A stretch of DNA of 64,000 nucleotides from positions 128,253,605 to 128,317,604 of the forward strand of contig OY282559.1 of NCBI GenBank assembly GCA_958295665.1, written 5' to 3'. The position numbers and the translations under genes are program-made. The notes under the pieces were generated by a model, which searched no databases, had not been told where the DNA came from, and worked only from the letters and a program-made list of their open reading frames with translations. Positions within the stretch are counted from its first letter, which is position 1. Each line of letters opens with the position of its first letter. Positions 58,266-64,000 of this stretch are shown piece after piece. The stretch comes from Tipula vernalis. Lineage: Eukaryota; Arthropoda; Insecta; Diptera; Tipulidae.

Positions 58266-60300
58266 GCTTCAAAAATGTTACTACTAAGTGTAACTGCTGA
58301 AGTAAGACAACATAGCATTCTTAATTGAAACCAAGTCTGCATCTGCATGATTCATTTTATACACCCAGGACGAATCTTCTGCGGTCTTCTTTAGAAACAT
58401 GTCCAACACTTTTGTCAGTACTGGTTCAGTAAATAAATCGTGTGACTTTCACATTAATTAGCCCCTGATATTCTTATTTAAAAACCATATAGGGAAGTAA
58501 GCAAGTTCTCAGCCGGCGGTCTGGACGCGTTTATAAATTTATTTTAGAAATTAGCTATTATCAGGATTATCTCAATATATAATATCTTTAATCTGAGAGC
58601 TTTTATTTTCGTCAAAACAGGACAAACAGTTGAAGCTAAACATTATTGCAATTTATGTTCAATACTGCTAATTATGAATTTTACATTTTAAACCAATTTG
58701 TATTTTATAGGTAACTGAAATTTTGTATCTTGGAATTTTTTTGGTTTTTAATTGATTTGATTTTATTGAAAATATATTTATCCCAGGCTGAGATAACTTC
58801 ATACATGACTGGATGGGTGCTGATGTGAAGAACATAAATTTTCACTGAAATAACAAAAATTATTGACAGACTTTAAGATGTTCTGTACCAATCGACCAGA
58901 TTCCTCAAACAAAATTGCAGACTTGACTCAGAATGACGGTGCGATAAGCTTAGTTAAGTTACATATAACTGTTTACTATACATAAAAATTGTATTTCAAG
59001 TTTGTTAACTCAAGATGCGAACAACTTTGTAAGTGGTTAAGGAAGAGAAAAGCAAAGTACTTCTCAATCATTTTAAATCCTACATCAGACAATTCTCTTG
59101 CGCGGACTATTTAATTCTTGTAATATGCTAAAAATATGAGAGATCCCTATACTAACGTCTCCCCCACCAATAATGTAATGTGAAGGAATCGATTGAAGTT
59201 AATTAAACACTGACTTTAGACATCGTACATAATATGAAGGAAATAACAGAGACCGTTCACAACGTTTTAAATTCATGTTCACTAAATTTTGCTTCCTAAT
59301 TAATTAAGTGGTCCGTCATGGACTAACGTGATAAAATTAGAATTAAATACAAGCGGATGTTCTGGAATTTCGCATTACACAAGTCAGTTGAACTATGAAA
59401 TGTTATTAAAAATAAATGTAATGAAGTTATTAACAAATTCCTACCCAAGGCAAATATGTAACCTCATATCGCATTGTAATTTAATGTAATTACAGCAATT
59501 TATTATTATTTTTTTTTTATTATATTTGCAAACCCTAACAAATTAACTAGTTAAAATTTTCAAAACCCGAGTAAATAAGGTACGCCCAAAATACAATAAT
59601 TAAATTCGAAAGAAATATAATTAAAGAATTTAATTGAGATATAATAAATTTTGCAAACATTTCTTATAAACATAGCTCAAAGTTATTCACCTTAGCGGAA
59701 AATCGAAATACACATAATATAAATTAAACAACTTTTTAAATCGAATGCAAATTTAATTGACTAGCAATTAGATACTGCAAGTACCGTATATCAATTAACA
59801 TAACTTTGTTGAGGTGTATTGCGCACATGTAGTATCACTGACCTACTTACAACTGTATGCCTCCACTTATTATAAGTTTTTCGTTACACGAATTATTTTG
59901 TGAATTACATTTTACTTTAATACTAAACGAAAGTTGTCTTGAGATTTAATGACGTAGTCGACTGAAAAATTTATTACTGTTCAACACTAAAACAATTCGT
60001 TAAGTAAATTTTAAAATATGGATAAACAAGTTTAAATAGTTATTGATTTAATTATTTTAAATTATAAGTTTATTATATTTCAACTACATATATACACGTA
60101 AACTATACAATTAGACTTGGTATTACACCGGTTATAATAAAATAAATAATTCAATAAAATAACAAGTAATATTTAAAAAATGTACGAGTACTCTAAGGTT
60201 ATACTTAATCGCAGAATTTAATTAATTTATGTTAAGCATTTCTTTCTAAGAAGTTTAACTCAATTTTGGATTTGTCAAAATGTTACTTAAAAATGTGAAT
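58266..60300. other. AT-rich region, nothing firmly recognised
   Basis: A 45-codon minus-strand open stretch at about 58,290-58,440 reads HDLFTEPVLTKVLDMFLKKT and AEDSSWVYKMNHADADLVSI, ending in double stops. It looks protein-like but matches no family I know; it may be more of the gypsy gag or a host exon, because it lies where the interrupted gypsy element would continue. The remaining 1.8 kb has no coding sense. Confidence 0.4.
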
Positions 60301-63300
60301 TACATTAATTACCCAGGTTATTTAATCTCCTTTCCCCAGAATATTTTAAAATTAAATCTTTCAGCAGCCAAATTCTGTTAAATGAAGAATTAATTTTGAA
60401 ATATTCTGGACAACGGATGTTTCTACTTCTTCCATAAATTCCGGAAATGAAAAAAATAATTTTGACATATTCTGGAAAATGGAATTACATTGATAATTTA
60501 AAATTAAACCTCAATTTTCCTGAATATTTTAGAATTAAATTTACCAGTCCAAAAATTCTTGTAAATGAAGATTTAATTTTAAAAATTCTGGAGAACGGAT
60601 ATTTTCTATATCTTCCAGTAATTCTGGTAAAGGAAGATTTAATTATAAATATTCTGGAAAGTGGACACTAGCATTCTAAATTGTAAATTAAATCTCAATT
60701 TCCAAGACTATTTAAAATTAAATATTCCAGTGGAAAAATTCTGGTTTAATTTTAGAATTTTCTGGAAATCGGTTATTTTCTACTACTTCCAGAAATTCTG
60801 GTAAGGAAAAATTAATTTTAAGATATTCTGGAATATGAATATTTCCGTTTTAATTCAAAAATTAAATATCAGTTTTCCAGAATATTTTAAAATTATATTA
60901 ACCTTTTTCAGAAATTCCGTTAACGGAAGATTTAATATAAAAATATTCTGGAAAACGAATATATTCTAAAACTTCAGCTGTACGATCTACTTCTTTCTGA
61001 AATTCTCTTAATAGATTATTTAATTTTCCAGAATATTTTACAATTAAATCTTCTTCTTTAGAAATACCGGTTAATTAAGATTTAATTTAAACTATTCTGC
61101 AAAATGGATACTTCCATCCTAAATTTAAAATTAAATCTCAATGTTCTAGAATATTTAAAACTAAAATCTATAAGTCCGGAAATTCTGGAAAATGAAGATT
61201 TAATTTCAAAATATTTTGGAAAACGAATATTTTCTACTTCTTTCCGAATTTCTGTTAAAGGCAGATTTAATTTTAATAATAATTTAATAGAAATTTTTCA
61301 GAAATAAATATTTCCGTTGTAATTTTAAAATTAAACCTTAATTTTCCAGAATATTTTAAAATTCGAATGGAAATTTTCATTTAATTTCAAAATATTCTGG
61401 AAAACTGAGATTTAATATTAAAGTTAGAGTAGGATTGATTATTCATATTCCAGAATATTTTGAAATTTAATCTTCATTTACCGGAAATTCTAGACCGGTA
61501 AATTTAATTTTAAAATATCCTGAAAAATTGATATTTTCTATTTCTTCCAAAAATTCTGATAAAGGAAAATTAAATTTTGAAATATTTTGAAATATAAATA
61601 TTTCCATTCTAATTTAAAAATTTAATCTCAATTTCCCAGAATATTTTAAAATTAAATTTTCAGCAGAAAAATTCTGTTAAATGAAGAATTAATTTTAAAA
61701 TATTCTGGACAACGAAAATTTCTACTTCTTCCAGAAATTCCGGAAATGGAAGGTATATTACAATGAGAATTTAAAATTAAATCTCAATTTTCCAGAATAT
61801 TTTAAAATTAAATTTACCAGTCCAGAAATTCTGGTAAATAAAGATTTAATTTAAAAAAATTCTGGAGAACAAATATTTTCTATATCTCCTAGTAATTCTG
61901 CTGATGGAAAATTTAATTAAAAATATTTTGAAAACAGGACATTTCCATTCCAAGAATATTTAAAATTAAATCTTCCGGTAGAAAAATTCTGGTTTAATTT
62001 TTAAATATTCTATAGAACGGATATTTTCTATATCTACCAAGAATTCTGGTAAAGAAGATTTTATTTTAAGATCTTAAAATTTTAACTAAATCTCAATGTT
62101 CCAGAATATTTAAAAATAAAATCTACAAGTCCGGAAATTCTGGAAAATTAAGATTTAATTTTTAAATATTTTGGAAAACAAATTTTTTATACTTCTTCCC
62201 GAAATTCTGTTAAAGGCAGATTTAATTTTAAAAATATTCTAGAAAATGAATATTTCCGTTGTAATTTTAAAATGAAACCTTAATTTTCTAGAATATTTTA
62301 AAATTTGAATTGAAATTTTCATTTAATTTCAAAATATTCTGGAAAACTGAGATTTAATATTAAAATTAGAGTAGAGTTGATTATTCATATTCCAGAATAT
62401 TTTGAAATTTAATCTTCATTTACCGGAAATTCTAGACCGGTAAATTTAATTTTAAAATATCCTGAAAAATCAATATTTTCTATTTATTCCAAAAATTCTG
62501 ATAAAAGTTTTTTTTTATAAAATTTTGAAAAATTTTGTAATATAAATATTTCCATTCTAATTTTAAAATTAAATCTCAATTTTCCAGAAAATTTTAAAAT
62601 TAAATTTTTCAGCAGAAAATTTCTGTTACAGAAAAAAAAAATTCAAAATTAAAAATTCTGTCTACTTCTTCCAGAAATTCCGAAAATGGAAAATATAATT
62701 TTGACATATTCTAGAAAATGGATAATTACATCCATAATTTAAAATTAAACCTCAATTTTCCAGAATATTTTAAATTTAAATTTACCAGTCCAAAAATTCT
62801 GATCTCCGTCCAAAAATTCTCATCAGATTTGATTTTAAATATTCTGGAGAACGAATATTTTCTATATTTTCCAGTATTCTGGTAAAGGAAGATTTAACTA
62901 AAAATATTCTGGAAAGTGGACATTTCCTTCCATTCTAAATTGCATTTAAATCTCAATTTCCAAGAATATTTAAAATTAAATCTTCCAGTAGAAAAATTCT
63001 GGTTTAATTTTAAAATATTCTATAGAACGGATATTTTCTATTTCTACCAGAAATTTTGGTAAAGAAGATTAAATTTTAAGATATTCTCGAATATGGATAT
63101 TTCCATTCTAATTTTAAAATTAAATCTGAATTTTCCAGAATATTTAAAACAAAAATCTAGAAGTCCGGAATTTCTGGAAAATGAAAATTTAATTTTTAAA
63201 TATTTTGGAAAACGAATATTTTCTACTTCTTTCCGAAATTCTGTTAAAGAGAGATTTAATTTGAATAATATTCTGGAAAATGAATATTTCCATTGTAATT

Positions 63301-64000
63301 TTAAAATTAAACCTTAATTTTCCAAAATATTTTAAAATTTGAATGGAAATTTTCATTTAATTTCAAAATATTCTGGAAAACTGAGATTTAATATTAAAAT
63401 TAGAGTATTAAAATTAGAATATTTTGAAATTTATTCTTCATTTACCGGAACTTTTAGCAGGTAAATTTAATTTAAAATATCCTGAAAAAAGGAATTTAAA
63501 AATTAAATCTCAATTTCCCAGAATTTTTTAAAATTTAATCTTTCAGCGGAAAAATTTTGTTAAATGAAGAATTAATTGTAAAATATTCTTGACAACGGAT
63601 ATTTCTACTTGTTCAAGAAATTCCGGAAATGGAAGATATAATTTTGACATATTCTGAAAATTGGATAATTACATTGATAATTTAAAATTAAATCTCAATT
63701 CTCCAGAATATTTTAAAATTAAATTTACATTCCAGAAATTCTGGTAAATTAATATTTAATTTAAACAAATTCTGGAGAATATATATTTTCTCCATCTTAT
63801 ACTAATTCTGGTTACGGAAGATTTAATTAGAAATTTTCTGGGAAGTGGAAATTTTGATTCTAAATTGTCAATTTCCAAGAATATTTAAAATTAAATCTTC
63901 CAGTAGAAAAATTCTGGTTTAATTTTAAAATATTCTATAGAACGGATATTTTCTATTTCTACCAAAAATGTTGGTAAAGAAGATTAAATTTTAAGATATT
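60300..64000. repeat. Complex AT-rich repeat with internal dyads, period about 0.94-1.03 kb
   Basis: The region is built from variants of CCAGAATATTTTAAAATTAA and its reverse complement, with palindromic CCAGAAATTCTGG words between them and linkers such as AACGGATATTTTCTACTTCT. At large scale the order repeats: the phrase GGAAAACTGAGATTTAATAT occurs at about 61,399, 62,341 and 63,375 (spacings of about 942 and 1,034 bp), and the CCGGAAATGG-type phrase at 60,441, 61,740, 62,680 and 63,623 (spacings of about 1,299, 940 and 943 bp). The repeat continues past the right edge. Short plus-strand frames (for example 61,104-61,307 and 63,093-63,317) repeat with the array and are not genes. Confidence 0.9.

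Overview
The window is repeat-dominated eukaryotic DNA with no intact host gene that I can recognise. The mix of element families points to an arthropod, most likely an insect and perhaps a fly: Ty3/gypsy of the 17.6/297 type, BEL/Pao, a non-LTR element with RNase H, and a Penelope-like element with a GIY-YIG endonuclease, all in AT-rich DNA with very long satellite and simple-repeat tracts. Species and fly status are inference. The density of dead, nested elements beside a satellite suggests pericentromeric or other heterochromatin.

Layout. (1) 1-31,627: one uninterrupted array of a 173-bp satellite, roughly 180 monomers, rearranged by multi-kilobase segmental duplications. It ends abruptly inside a gypsy reverse transcriptase. 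(2) 31,627-33,650, minus strand: a decayed gypsy element. (3) 33,644-35,310, plus strand: decayed BEL/Pao pieces, partly out of order, with a BEL integrase piece at 41,290-41,620. Between these lie an AACTC-rich low-complexity tract (about 35,985-36,845) and a dead non-LTR retrotransposon on the minus strand (37,460-40,070). (4) 41,760-45,300: AT-rich DNA without coding signal, holding one clear foldback repeat (45,061-45,259). (5) 45,298-48,155: a 2.9-kb mosaic array of hexamers of the AAATCT type. (6) 48,160-49,880: AT-rich, nothing recognised. (7) 49,880-52,148, minus strand: a second gypsy element with gag, protease, RT end, RNase H and integrase in order. (8) 52,149-58,265: a Penelope-like retroelement with an inverted partial copy at its 5' side, itself split by a 2,573-bp foldback-type DNA element. 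(9) 58,266-60,300: AT-rich. (10) 60,300-64,000: a complex AT-rich repeat with internal dyads and a period near 0.94-1.03 kb.

The most informative part is the nest at 52-58 kb. The Penelope-like element carries an insertion whose long terminal inverted repeats begin with arrays of a 15-17-bp minisatellite built on GGGCCGAAT. It is bounded exactly by an 8-bp direct repeat, and removing the insert plus one repeat restores the host reading frame. No transposase is visible, so it looks like a non-autonomous foldback-like DNA transposon. None of the retroelements appears able to encode a full set of active enzymes.
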